Assembly (NCBI GenBank): GCA_040437565.1
Contig: JBDOQK010000002.1
Span: 124,001-188,000 of the forward strand
Origin: Albugo candida
Taxonomy: Eukaryota; Oomycota; Peronosporomycetes; Albuginales
Reading direction: 5' to 3'
Length of the DNA stretch: 64,000 nucleotides
Made by a program: the position numbers and the translations under genes. Below are positions 1 to 11,728 of the stretch, one piece after another. Every line of letters starts with the position of its first letter. Position 1 is the stretch's first letter. The notes under the pieces were generated by a model. The model searched no databases. It saw nothing but the letters and a program-made list of their open reading frames with translations, and had not been told where the DNA came from.

Positions 1-2139
1 TGAACACGGATTTTTGAATAGAAAGCTCAAAGAATATGTCGTACTTTGGTCTCTTAAATTATTTCGATCTAACCATACTGTATATGCAAGTATGAACTAA
101 GACGTTCGATGGTATGAGGCAAACACAAGGACGCGATAAAAGATAATATCAAGCTGTCCGACACTGAAGTCGGGTACAATCGATGAACTCCTTAAAGTTC
201 ATTCGACAACTGAAGCCTAACTCGCACGCATTGCATCGTATGTGAAGTTTGAATGCGATAATCATCATTATTGTGCAGTATAAGCAACACTTCAAGCTGG
301 AAAAGCGCGATTCATCTTTAATATGAAAGGATATTATGGCCAAAAAAAAATTAAAGACTGAAAATAAGTTTTCAGCCAGCGTGCATCTTGAGGATAATCG
401 CCAAGTTCGATCAGCTCGGCTCAAATCCGATCTACAACCCAATTTTCCACGGTCAAGCATTGAACGTATCAAACCAAGAATTATAATGGGCAAACAGCCT
501 TTTGGTGTGCGCTACAAATGGCACAAGACCGCACATCTTGTTCATGGTATGCCATTTAATTCAACACATAAGCAATCGATTAAACAACACTGGAAGGCCG
601 CGTCTCGAGTTACGATATCAAAATTTCATTGTATGGCTATGCAAGAAATAGCAATTTTCTCTTCGGGCACACAAAACCGCCAAATTTAGTGTTACTTCTT
701 TATAGGGCTAGTCAAGATTGACAACTTCCCGCTTCCAGCGATGCAGGTTATGCCGCATGGATCAATAGCTGAAGATCGACAACAGGTATCCTGGTGGAAA
801 TAACTGGATCACGAGTAAAATACAAGATCAAAATTACAAAGACTTTGGGCTCACTGACAAAGCGACACATTTGGACATTGGCTTGATCTTAAAAAAGTCA
901 TTTTGATCAAGATTCTGCTTGTGAAAGTTGGACATATAGCAAGGATCTGCATCTCCTTTTATATTAAGACAGCAAGACTGCTGCTGCTGGAGTGGATCTA
1001 AAACACATTGACCTGCACGATCTTTGTGTTAAATACCTCGCTTTCTTTCAAAGTGCGCGAGCAGCTGTTGCACTTTGCTATGACTCGAATGCAAGCATCG
1101 ATGTAGCTGTATAAAGTTGTGAATGACTTAACGCCGTCGTTACACAAGAAAGCAAGCACCAAAAAGGCTGTATCAAGGCAGCGTGGATATTACTGTAGAC
1201 AGATTACCAGCGCTTGTACCCAAGAGTGCGTGTTTCTTGATCGCGTCCGCAATTCCTATCTCGAGCAGAACGCATTGCTCAGTCTTCCATTTCGACTGGT
1301 CGGATGTAGTTTCTTCTTTTTGTTAGAGACGACGACCACAGTCTCATCATTAAACTGCTTCGGTGTAACACGAGGATNNNNNNNNNNNNNNNNNNNNNNN
1401 NNNNNNNNNNNNNNNNNNNNNNNNNNNNNNNNNNNNNNNNNNNNNNNNNNNNNNNNNNNNNNNNNNNNNNNNNNNNNAGCGATTATTAAACGAAAAAGAT
1501 GTGATCTGGGCCTGATCGAGCACTCTTTTAGGGCTCTTGTGATCTGGGAAGACATTCTGTGCTCGAAGCGTACATCACTAATATGATGACATTTTCGTAA
1601 AGAAACAAACTATTGCAAATTACTGCCGCACTTTCCCTGTTATTGTAGCATCTTATCCATGACTCGAGGCCTTGTGCAATTATTCAAATCTGTTAGCATT
1701 TTCCACAGAATTTTGTATGCATTATCGCAAGCATTCTACCGACATCATCGTCATGAACCGCTGCACAATATCTCACTCATGCATGCGAGTAGAGAGAAGG
1801 AGTACAAGCGCTTTTGCCGCTTAATCGACGCATGACTTGCCTTATCTTCTGGATCTGAAGCGACTCATGCTTTCCGTTGTTAACATTCTGTACCGGTAGC
1901 TCAAATTGTCATAATGAGCATGTTGAGACCACGTTCATAACGGATTGATGTATACTTCATTATCCGAATTACACGTTCTATACCTTGGGTAAGTACACGT
2001 GTTCCTACAACGTCATATGACTGGCTTGCGGAGCTATCGTGCTAGGGGAAAGGCTTAAAAGCAGGGTAGGGAACTAAGGAGCTTTCCAAATAATAAAACG
2101 CTGTTCAGTTTTCACGAACTCCACGGCACGAATCCAGAA
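1..2139. other. No recognisable gene; includes a 100-N gap
   Basis: I see no gene family here. The longest open stretch, 336-689 on the plus strand, would encode a basic 117-residue protein (start MAKKKLKTENKF) that I do not recognise, and an overlapping minus-strand frame (149-493) is equally open, so neither is convincing. Frames that run through the gap are artefacts. Confidence 0.5.
1378..1477. other. Assembly gap, 100 N
   Basis: Run of exactly 100 N, a placeholder of unknown true size. Its flanks show no duplication. Confidence 0.98.
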
Positions 2140-2159
2140 GATACGCGCGCATATTTGGT

Positions 2160-2230
2160 ACTGTGCGATTACAGACGATATGGGCAATTTTTCGGCGACA
2201 TAATGCCCATATCGTCTGTAATCGCACAGT
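2160..2230. repeat. Fold-back inverted repeat, 27-bp perfect arms
   Basis: The arms at 2160-2186 and 2204-2230 are perfect reverse complements separated by 17 bp. Pairing continues with mismatches to roughly 2140 and 2250. The repeat lies just upstream of the Crinkler fossil. It is not the end of any element I recognise. Confidence 0.9.
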
Positions 2231-2419
2231 ATCAAATCTGCGCGCGCATCTCCTTGAGTCAAGCTACCGGGTACTGAATATTAATTACGGAAAGCATGAG
2301 TCTACTTCATATCAACTTCCAGAGGGCTCTTTTTTTAAAAAGACAAACAGCTATGGTAGAGCTGATCCCGACGTGTCTTATCGTTGTTGATGGAGGGTAC
2401 TTGCTTGCAAGATCGAGGG

Positions 2420-2923
2420 TGGTAGGCAGGTTCATTTTCTGAAAAGCGAAATTGTGAAGGGAACACGAATTAAATTCGTCGTTATGCAAACGAGCTGACA
2501 CTTTATTTGGCAAAGATAAACGGCGGATTTCTCAGGACTGATGACGCTGTTCACCCTAAATTATCCAAAGAAGACTGTCCGCAAGAAATCAAAAATTCTT
2601 ACATGAATGCGGAATTGTTCAAGCATCCAGCTCACGAAATGCGAGAGTTTTCGGTCAGAATGTAACAGAAGCGAAAGTAATCCATGTTCTGCTTCAGTTG
2701 CCAGGAAATGCTTGGAAACGACAAAAAAAAGTACCTAAAGATATTACACGTCTATATGCGGAGAGATTGCGAGATGTTGACATGACTGCTATCCATACGT
2801 ATAAAAAGCTGGAAGCGTTTTTTTAATCTCCTTTACCTATAAGATTTCCGGCCAATAAATAAAGATTGATCAACGAATGTCCGAAGTTTTTCGAGGATTT
2901 TGAAGACAAATACATCGAAGCAA
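2420..2923 (+). pseudogene. Crinkler (CRN) effector fossil, N-terminal header part
   Basis: Crinklers are modular oomycete effectors with a conserved N-terminal header ending near an HVLVxxP motif, followed by variable C-terminal domains acting in the plant cell nucleus. The header hallmarks are visible here: LTLYLAK (LYLAK at 2501-2515), a following charged stretch with NGGFLRTDD, and VIHVLLQLP (HVLLQLP at 2683-2703). LYLAR/K is the variant of the LFLAK motif known from Pythium-type oomycetes. The copy is a fossil with several breaks, and it stops where a LINE is inserted. The C-terminal part of the same gene lies beyond the LINE at 4511-5600. The family call rests on motif order, not on an alignment. 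Confidence 0.75.
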
Positions 2924-4510
2924 TTTTCGGTGGTTAGAGGTGACGCCCTGCCTGGGTCATGCCCACAGCGTCTAATTCTGACGGCTCTTTAATCCGGTTT
3001 TTTAAGACCCTCCAGCTCGGCACCTTCAATGTTCGCGGAATAACGTCGAACATAAAGCAGACATGCTTGGGGAAAGATCGCGCGCGGTACAAATTGGACG
3101 TATGTGCTCTGCAGGAGACTAAAATGAAAGAAGCTCTCGTCGACGTCCGACGGCCAACCGATCGAATCATACTTCTTCCTTCAGCGAAACCCTATTACGG
3201 CCTTGGATTTATATTGCCCGATAGAGTTGGTAATCATGTGCATCGGTATTGGATGGTCAGCGAACGCATCGCCGTATTACAGTTGAACTCTCAAAGAAAG
3301 TCACGGTTTCATTCATCAACGTCTATGCCCCGCATAAGGGACGCTCTGCAGACGAATCTGATGCTTTTTATGACACACTTCAGCAAACAATACAGCGCTT
3401 TCGTCACCAGCTTTTCTTCATTTTGGGAGACTTCAACGCCAAAATTGGGCAGCGATGCGAAGGAGAGACTTTTTTGGGTTTATACTCGCGCGGATACTGA
3501 AATGATAATGGTATTCGGCTCTGGGATTTTTGTGCAGACAACGACCTCTTCCTGTCAAACACAACTTTCTTCAAAAGACGCGCACGCAATATCACCACAT
3601 GGCAAGGCACTAGCAAAGGGAGTCNNNNNNNNNNNNNNNNNNNNNNNNNNNNNNNNNNNNNNNNNNNNNNNNNNNNNNNNNNNNNNNNNNNNNNNNNNNN
3701 NNNNNNNNNNNNNNNNNNNNNNNNTCTTTGACTATCAATGTCAGCAAAACAGAGCGAACGACTATTGCTCGTGCGCCGAACGCAACCGAGGAAAGTTGGC
3801 GTAACGTTCGCAAATTGGGATCACTACTTGGCGATTCTGAAGATGTACAGATACGTAAAGCTCATGCAACAGCTTCCTTCAAAAGATTTTGGAAAGTATG
3901 GATTCACTCTCACTTACTCCCAGAAACACTACGCGTTCGCTTACACAATATCTATGTGTTACCTATCCTACTGTGACAACTGTGGAACATGGGGTCTCAC
4001 AGAAGGCGACATTGGCAGTCTTGAAGCGTATCACCGACGTCACCTTCACCGCATCCTCCGCATCCACTACCCTCAGCAAATCAGCAACGCGGACCTATAC
4101 AAGCGCTGTACACAAAACCGCTTCGAATCCACCTGACGATGTCTCGCTGGAGACTCTTTGGTCATATTTTCCTCCGCGCACAGCCTATTCCAGCTCAAAT
4201 AAACATGCTTCGATATTATGATTCTGCTGGTAATTTGCCGACTCATCGGGGCCGCACACCTACTTGCCTCCCTGCCGTTCTCGACAAGGATCTACGGCTC
4301 GACATAACTTCCAGTCTACGTCTCCGCAATACCGTAGATCTTTACGCCCTATCAAATATAGCACAAGACCGCGCATTATGGAAAGAACGTACTCAGCGTC
4401 TCTGCAATAGCCAGGAACTAATTTACCGGAATAAAGAAACAGTCGGGCGAAAGCGAAAGCTAGAGTCTGCTAATACGGACTTGATGCCGCCGCGTAAACG
4501 AACAGAATAT
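2924..4510 (+). mobile_element. RTE-like non-LTR retrotransposon (LINE), internally incomplete
   Basis: The 5' half encodes an apurinic endonuclease-like domain: TFNVRG near 3020, ALQETKM near 3108, and NVYAPH followed by LGDFNAKIG at 3310-3450. The 3' half is the tail of the reverse-transcriptase protein, with the SRWRLFGHIF motif at about 4142-4170 that closes RTE-type proteins. The RT palm is missing and would fall in the 100-N gap (3625-3724) or has been deleted. The reading frame shifts near 3280, 3960 and 4140, so the copy is dead. It is bounded by a perfect 13-bp target-site duplication, tacatcgaagcaa, at 2911-2923 and 4511-4523, which fixes both ends and shows insertion into the Crinkler gene. 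No poly(A) tail is seen. Confidence 0.85.
3625..3724. other. Assembly gap, 100 N
   Basis: Run of exactly 100 N inside the LINE, between its endonuclease and the C-terminal part of its reverse-transcriptase protein. The missing RT core suggests the true gap may be much longer than 100 bases. Confidence 0.98.
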
Positions 4511-5600
4511 TACATCGAAGCAAATGTACAAATATTCATTTATGAGATATGCTGATCCGAACTACGGTTAAAGAAACGGCAGTTCTCCTGAAAATGTTTA
4601 TTCAAGTTGGTAGAAATCAAATAGAAAAATCCACTACAATACGTTCAAAGCGGCCAAATTTCTGTTGTAGCTGATTGATGTTTTGGAAATCAAAGTAGAA
4701 GAAAAATGACCTAAAGGGGAATTTGGCGCGTCAAAAGTGGAAGGGGAGTTTCTGTTTGCATATGCCGCGGCCAATTCATGGGTGCAATTTCTTATCATGG
4801 ATCGTTCGGTGAATGTTCATCCATTATCAAAAGCGCTTGATGATGCACTTTTTTAGAGCATCACATTCGATGTGTTGTTTCATCGATCAAAAATTTGTTG
4901 GAGGCTCAACCAGTACCATTCTCTATTACCATGCGGATATTTGGCATTGCACAAGAAAATGCCAAGAAATAACGGAAGTATTACACTCTACGAATATCAC
5001 TTGTTCAAAGAACTCGACCAATACCCTTACGATTTTAAAGCAGTGATGGCTATCTGTGAAGCAATAGGCCGGAACCAAATCAAACGTACTGTTCGTTGCC
5101 ACTTGATTAGATTAAACGATCGTTCAAATCGCGGTCAGCCGGTTCTAAAAAGCTATCAAGCAATGATTCAGAGCTGATTCCTACGTTAATTTGTGTCGAT
5201 CGTGCTCTTGTTGGTTTGAATGCACTGGGATATGCTCATAGAGATATCCGCTGGCCAAATATTTTGTGTTTGGGAGACGATTCGTGCATTCTGGCTTATT
5301 TTGAAACGCTGGACACGTCTGTGTTCGGATGCCTGATACATTGTTAAAATCGAAAGTACTCGACGCCTTGGTGAAGTCTGAGAGTTATAGGCATGAATAT
5401 CGGTATTGATGGTACCAGCGATCCAGCCTTAGCGCAATCACAGATGAGTTTGCAGAGTTATAATGTGGAAGAAAGATTTACAGTGGAAGTAGCGCTGACT
5501 TTCCTTTCAAACTTTCTTAGAAGAGTAAAATATGATTGTCTGAATGTAATGGAGCAATGTGTTCACATGCATCGTCTTTCGCGGATGATTTTCAGGCGAT
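4511..5600 (+). pseudogene. Crinkler (CRN) effector fossil, C-terminal kinase-like part
   Basis: Continuation of the Crinkler beyond the LINE. It shows the order expected of the CRN D2 kinase-like domain: IRSKRPNFC near 4640, AAANSWVQFLIMDRS with VNVHPLSKALDD at about 4755-4850, and the kinase catalytic loop HRDIRWPNIL at 5237-5266 followed by ILAYFET in the place of the metal-binding loop. In family members this domain is a kinase-like module that acts in the host plant nucleus. The copy is a fossil with several breaks. Where it ends is unclear; similarity fades after about 5340 and an open stretch continues to 5659. The family call is fairly firm because header and kinase part are both present and share the LINE target site. 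Confidence 0.7.
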
Positions 5601-6190
5601 ATTTTGGGAAAAAGTGCAGTAAGCGAGACAAACTGGTCAGGTTGTTCCGAGTTATTTGAATTTGCGTTTTTGATTTCAGCTTTGCGGATTAAATCGGCCA
5701 TTGTCTTGCATGACAATGACACTTTTGTTCCTAGAACTTTTGTGCTTATCACTCTGAAACCTGAGTGTACTAGCTCATTTCGGTGACGAAATGCATGAAT
5801 GCTGCTGTTGTGATGATCGTCTCAGACTACTTTTCGTAATTGATTACATATGATGAGAATCGCGGGACGAATGCTTATATGGATTCAGTTTCTTAAAGAG
5901 TCTGAATCGAACAAAGCTCATTGCTTCATTGCCATCCACTACAAATATAGCTTTTTTCTCTTTGCGCTCCCAGTCTAAGACTAGATTCAATAAGACCATT
6001 ACTCAACCAAACACCGGAGCGTTCCGGCGGATTCAAGGACTCAAACCTTATCCGCAAAACGTTTACATCAAAAATCAGACGCCCGTTCAGCAAAATATGG
6101 ATAGAGGTATCCGTTGTATTCAGTCCTGCGAGACAACTCGATGTTTGAGAATCATTTCATAGATCCTCTCAAAGCTCAGCGTCATAATTG

Positions 6191-6222
6191 CCTTCAAGCC
6201 TTCAAGCGTTCAAACCTTCAAG
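6191..6222. repeat. Short tandem repeat, four copies of CCTTCAAG
   Basis: Four head-to-tail 8-bp units. Copies 1, 2 and 4 are exact and copy 3 reads CGTTCAAA. It sits in otherwise featureless sequence, and no function is suggested. Confidence 0.8.
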
Positions 6223-7001
6223 TCGCAATACTCTCAGATGTTACTTCGTCTTGTTGAGCAGCACTATCGGGTGGTCGCAAGCAAAAGTAACCTCATTTTC
6301 TAGATAGGAATATTGTGGTGAATTGATGTGCAATAATAGGGTACATGTGGCCGAAGACCGTAGTACTACATCATTTTACTATAAGCTTGAAACTTCACGA
6401 CCACTTTGTGTAGTTTTTTGCTCTTCCTTGCAAAGATGCGCTGGTTTGTGGGTGTTACAAGTATGATCAAAAGAGGCAATTTCTACAGGAATAAAAAAGA
6501 AAACATCCCGGTACCTCTCAAGTAAATACTAAACCTAAGAGGCAAACATGGAGCTTCTTGACACCCGTGGATGGGGACTTCATGCAAGATCATATTGCTC
6601 AAATTTTAAAGCTGTAGACAATATCAAGACTTAATTACTATAATCGGATAATGATCTTGTCTCCACTGAAGGCTCTGCTTTCAACATACAATCCAAAGAC
6701 TTCGATGTCCTTCGTCGAATAGTCGATAAACTGGCTGATCTGCTGTTTATTGGTGCACCGAAAAAGAATTTAATCTTTGTTTTGTAGCGTTCCGAAATCT
6801 AGCTTAAGACAGGGTAAGTGCATTTACTTGGTTTTATCTCTGTACGAAACGTTGTTAGACAATGGTGAACATTCTATGTGGCCCAAATGTATCCCATTAT
6901 AATTTTTCGAAGCCTTAGTGGGTAAGCAAGTATCTTGCTTTAGATCTTCAATTATTGTTGTCGCTTTCACAGCTTGCACCTTGGCTAAAATTCCCTATTT
7001 A

Positions 7002-7032
7002 CAACATGGAAGTATCATTAATTTCCATGTTG
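7002..7032. repeat. Small inverted repeat (10-bp arms)
   Basis: CAACATGGAA and TTCCATGTTG face each other across an 11-bp loop. This could form a hairpin, but it has no context suggesting a terminator or RNA gene. Confidence 0.5.
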
Positions 7033-8699
7033 AAATTTATAGAGATTAGATACATTTTAGTAGTCAGTCACGACGGCTTGAACACTACTGTTTCGGAAAG
7101 GGCGCTCAAGTTATTTCTCATTCCTAAGCTCATTCCAGATCACCATTTATCAGTGCTAAAAAGGTTATACTCATTTTTAGTTCTGAATATTGGAGATTGC
7201 TCATAGCATTATATAAAAGTTTACACATATCGTGTGAAAAACAGATCGATGCGGCAAAGGCATATGTAGACAACGGAAAAGACGCTGAGGAACGTCGATC
7301 AAAATATCGCGTACACCAGGTCTTTATTCTAGGTATAATGTGTTACCTCTACTTCGTTGCTCTAATAGAGAGATACTACGCTCAACTTGGAAGACGCATT
7401 CAACCTTTAAATAAGTATAAGGCTGATTGCATATAGACGAAACTTTTTGAGAGCATTGTACCAGAAGGAAAAGAAAAAGATTTGCATGCAACGAAGAAGA
7501 AAAAGAGTGCATGGCGGTGCGCTACTTCGTTACTTGATGAAGTGTCGTTTAATCCAAGTTGACAGCATTACTCAGCCGTCACTTATATTGACGATATCCT
7601 TCGACGCTTGTCTGGATCTACTATTTCATGGCGATATTAACAGCATGCCTTAGATGACACATCATGAAAACCCTTCCCAATACTTTTTCCTTGTCGAAAC
7701 GTCCACGACCAAAAGCTGATCTGGACTTGCAGATTCGTTCGTCAACGTTGTTGGTACGATCTTGTTCAAAAGGTGAAGGAAATCCTGGAGAATTTTGATG
7801 CTTTCGACCCCAAGTGCCATTAGAATACTGCCAGCTACGAGTTTCTGTCACAAAGTTCTTCGACCACAAATCGCATCAACTTGATGGCCTGAGCATGTGA
7901 AACCTGTATTTCTTCATTCCGAAAGAGTAATCTTCTCCACTGCCATCACACCTCTGCGTGTAGGCCGAAACTGTTGGTGGTGTTATGACCAATGTCAACC
8001 TAAAACTGGTACGTGCAACGGAGAAAGATAACTTTGCGCAGATCGGGAGAAGTGATCTGAAACAATTCATGTACAGGTTTAAATCTTACGTCGACAAAAC
8101 CTTGGCCGAGACGATCGAAGACCTCGACAAAAAACTGAGATCGATGCCGCTCGAGGTTGTTGGACTAGCTTGACGACAACCCAAGGAGCTGACAAGGGCG
8201 ATTTTTGAAGCCAATCAAAACGAGATGGAGAATATTCTAATCCGTTTATGGCTGTACTCAACGAAGGAGGTGATGGTTGCAGTGGAATTGAAGGGGAAGT
8301 GGAAGAAGTCACCGCGACGAATTGCAGGCGGAAGATTTAAAGCGCACCGATTCTTGCAGCGGTAGGAATAAATAAAATAGATACAGATTTTGAGGCATTC
8401 TCTTCCAAGTTTCTGGAGTGCCAACCATCGGTGAGATTAGTTCCTGCGACTTCTAGGATGAGGAAAGAATTCAGTTCGCCCTCTTGCATGTGGTTTGTCC
8501 GATCGACTAGAAAGATTAATTTTGGTCGAGAATCGCTTCCTTTTCTCGTCGCGAATGCACCACTTATATTCCCGCTTCTTTGCCATTAAGCTTTGTTGCC
8601 CATGAATAGTGGAGACTCGAGAACATCCGGAGATTTATCTCTATACGATTGGTAGATACTCGAGCTCTCGTTCAGTTGGTGGTGTTTATTAGTAGAGTC

Positions 8700-9549
8700 A
8701 GACTAATTGACTTTTCTGGTTGCCTGGGCTGTCTTGAAGAACATGTAAACATACGAAAAACTTCCTGGAAATACGTCTGGGATACGATTAATGTCTTCTC
8801 GTTGATAGTCCTGCACTGCGGTAGCCTCAACCACCACAGTACGAGATTGTTTCCAGCGTATGAATAATATGAAAGTTATGAAAGCACCGTCTTTCGCAAA
8901 TTGGTGAGCGCCACGCCAGACTGAACACCATCCAAGTAGGACTAGGATCCAAGTTGCACTTGCATTTTTACTTGTCTGTGCCGCACTCACAGCAATGATC
9001 TTCGACTTTTGAGAAACTCACCAAATGATCCTTGCGCTGTGAGCTAAACACCTTTAGCGAGCCGAATGCGTTCATCTTAATCGCAACACCGTCTTCGGAA
9101 GTACCGAACGTGTGCACTTAACGTGGTATACATCACGGGAGGTGCTGGAACTGTCGGAGTTGTTGATCGCTGGTAGAACGAACAACAATTCCGATCGATC
9201 CAGATGAAGTGCAGAGTCACTGCTTGCAATGCAAGCCATACATCGGATATAATTTGCCGATAATGTTTTCATGCCAGCCGAAGTGTTGGCACAATTGCGC
9301 ATGCACTATACTCGCAAAATACGCACACGATATATACCTTGGCAAAGCTCCGGTTCTGATGCGAGTCTCTGCATCATTGTGGCGCTCGACCATCGCGTCC
9401 AACGTGATCATGATAAGAAATACTGATCCCAACTAGGTAGAGACTCTCCATAATTTTGATGTGTGATTCACTCTAGAACGAGATGTTGATCGAACTCCAC
9501 AATCCACTACCCCGCACGAAAGCTGCGTGCACAATACAATGTTGAGAAG
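8700..9549 (-). mobile_element. Possible extreme 3' end of the minus-strand LINE
   Basis: Minus-strand segments around 8703-8990 and 9072-9302 (the latter with YIRCMACIASSDSALH) lie directly beyond the recognisable C-terminal region of the LINE. They could be its cysteine-containing tail. There is no decisive motif, and the assignment rests mainly on position. Confidence 0.25.
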
Positions 9550-11149
9550 TCCTTTAAGAACCAGAAACGAGATCAAAGTGGCGACATCCGAGAGGCCATA
9601 AGAAACTGTAGATTTTCGAAAGTCGAACAGACACGATTCCGAAGATGCCGTAATTTAGCCATAATGGGTCAACTTGTACTAATCCATTGCGTCCGATCTC
9701 TCCCGTAATGACCAATGTGTCAAATTCGGATGACTCTTGTTGTTTCGGGAGGTTCTCAGAAGAGTTGTGAAAGTTGAGAGCGTGGAACAGATGGGAAATA
9801 ATATTCCCTCTCCTTGCTTTGTACCCCCACATAAAACGATATGCCACCTGTATTTGGTTGGATTCAAGTGACGAGACCAGTCGACTTCATTGTGAAGTCG
9901 ACGCAATAACTTTTCTTGAGTCATATGCGATGTTTCATCTCTTCGACGTTGTGATATATGTCGACCGACTGTTTCCTTCATTAGCCATATGTCACTTTCT
10001 TGGAAAAATCTTGGAGACTTCGGATATGCATTGTAGCGAATGATTTCCGAAACGTCCGATGTGGTTCGTCGACCATGCCAAGATTTCAACAAACGTTTTT
10101 CATACTCGGATTACGAGTAGCAGCTTCGTAATGTCTTTTTTAATCGCAGTGAAACCACATAGGTTGTTCCATGTAGTAGTGACGACATTGGAGAACATCT
10201 AAATCTGCTATTGTAATCCTCCAATCCATCTGATGCCATATTTTGAATGCATTCTTTTACCAAGAATTTGTCCTCTCCTATTAAAACATGGTCACGTATC
10301 GATGTGGTGCGATGGTGAATATATATGTCCATCGGCTTGTGTGGTCTAAAGATGGGTTGGATTAGTTGTAATAATTTTGTCAAAGCAGTTGTACAATTCG
10401 CGGAAAAGTATTGTCAACGTATGGGATGCGAACTGCTGGGGAGTTGAATGGAATGCGTTGTAGCTTGAGTCGCCCTACCAGAAAACGAGCTTGTACTTCA
10501 CCATCTTCTTGGCAGAGATACAAAAACTCTCTTCTATTCAGGTCAACGTGCTTCGAATCTTTTTGTGTTTCCGACCAAGCACAAATCTATTAGGCATCGA
10601 GTGCCAGTTTTTAGATAGGCCTTGCTGGCATGTCCATGTGCATCGTGCAATGCCACAGACGTGATAAACTTATCGTCTACGCAACCAGTACTTGACCACG
10701 GACAGTTCGTGCACGTTGAAACCATACACCAAACCCGTCAAATTAAAAATGAAAAATAAATGTGCTTAAAGAGAGTCGAAATAATATCGAATGAGTCGGT
10801 GTCTGGCCCAACGGAGTACCCAAATACTTGACCGGACCCATCATGGTCAAATTAGGAATTCGAGGACACGGCATGGTCTTATTCAACGAGAGAAAGCATG
10901 TTTTGCTCATTTTCATCTTCGGATCAGATCCACTGCAATAGACTTGAATGAAGTCGATTTCCACCATAACAGCATTTGGTGATTCTGCAAGCAATGTCGA
11001 ATCGCAGGAAAATAATAATTCAGTTGCGACAGCGGCGGCATTGATTCACATATCATATTGCTAATGCTGACGAAGTGAATTTCCCGAAGGTTCGATCTTC
11101 TTGAGGGAGGATCGACTTGTCACTCCACGTTGTGGTGTAATGCATGGTG
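9550..11149 (-). mobile_element. LINE, 3' half (reverse-transcriptase core and C-terminal region)
   Basis: Read on the minus strand, 11140 to 10743 gives the middle and end of a non-LTR reverse transcriptase: DSTLLAESPNAVM (position of the YADD box), then VYCSGSDPKMKMSKTCFLSL and GPVKYLGTPLGQT, typical of the thumb region of L1/Tx1-like oomycete LINEs. From 10740 down to about 9985, fragments such as SRLWHCTMHMDMP and PHRTFRKSFA follow in the order of the family's C-terminal region. Stops and frame changes are frequent. The 5' half of the same element lies at 16190-18490, and a Copia element sits between the two halves. The lower boundary is uncertain. Confidence 0.6.
9880..9902. repeat. Small perfect inverted repeat (10-bp arms)
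   Basis: GTCGACTTCA and TGAAGTCGAC are separated by three bases, inside the LINE remnant. Confidence 0.6.
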
Positions 11150-11689
11150 TGATATTTTATTGTCATTGATAATAAGCTGCGCCTTCTTTTAGTTGGAAAG
11201 GGATGAGATCGAGAAATAAGGTATTCTTTTTTAAGAATAATGAACAGTCTAATAACCTATTCTTCTTGTCTACCTGAGCTATTGGTATGCCGCACACTCA
11301 TGTCAAAACAGGCCGTCGAAACCAGTTTTTCGCTCTTGCAACTGAACTTTAGATTCTTTCACTCCTCCTCGACCCCCTCGTGACTGTGATCTTCTTGTTG
11401 GCGAAGCCAAATAAACTCTCGCAATTCCATCAGTCTCGATGCCGGGAGTGCTTTGGTTAGGAGTTACACCATCATCATTCGTGATTCGACGTACAATGGT
11501 GCGACAATTCTTCGTTTGGCGGAATCGCGAATAAACTTCACTCGAATATTCACGTGTTTTGCGCTTGTCATACTGTCTGGTGACTCCAGCTGCTTGATGA
11601 CTTCCTGGTTATCCATCTTCATGGTCATTGTCTCGCGGACCATGAATCTAATCTCTTCCACGAGCTCACGTAGTCCCAAAAGCTCCCGT

Positions 11690-11728
11690 CCACCATGGCG
11701 GCTGAATTCACTTCAGCCGCCATGGTGG
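11690..11728. repeat. Perfect inverted repeat, 17-bp arms, 5-bp spacer
   Basis: The arms at 11690-11706 and 11712-11728 are exact reverse complements (ccaccatggcggctgaa). They lie inside the Copia 1 fossil. Confidence 0.9.

Larger units (their letters stand above)
5660..8690. other. No recognisable gene; degenerate sequence
   Basis: Only short open stretches occur on either strand, for example 6955-7206 and 7985-8173 (which reads RSDLKQFMYRFKSYVDKTLA). I recognise none of them. Frequent stops in all frames suggest old, decayed repeats. Confidence 0.5.

Noticed and set aside
1119-1586. Open frame spanning the 1378-1477 gap
   Set aside because: It is open only because N bases carry no stops; the sequenced parts have no protein similarity I recognise. 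The same applies to frames crossing the gaps at 14788, 20945, 29437 and 49202.
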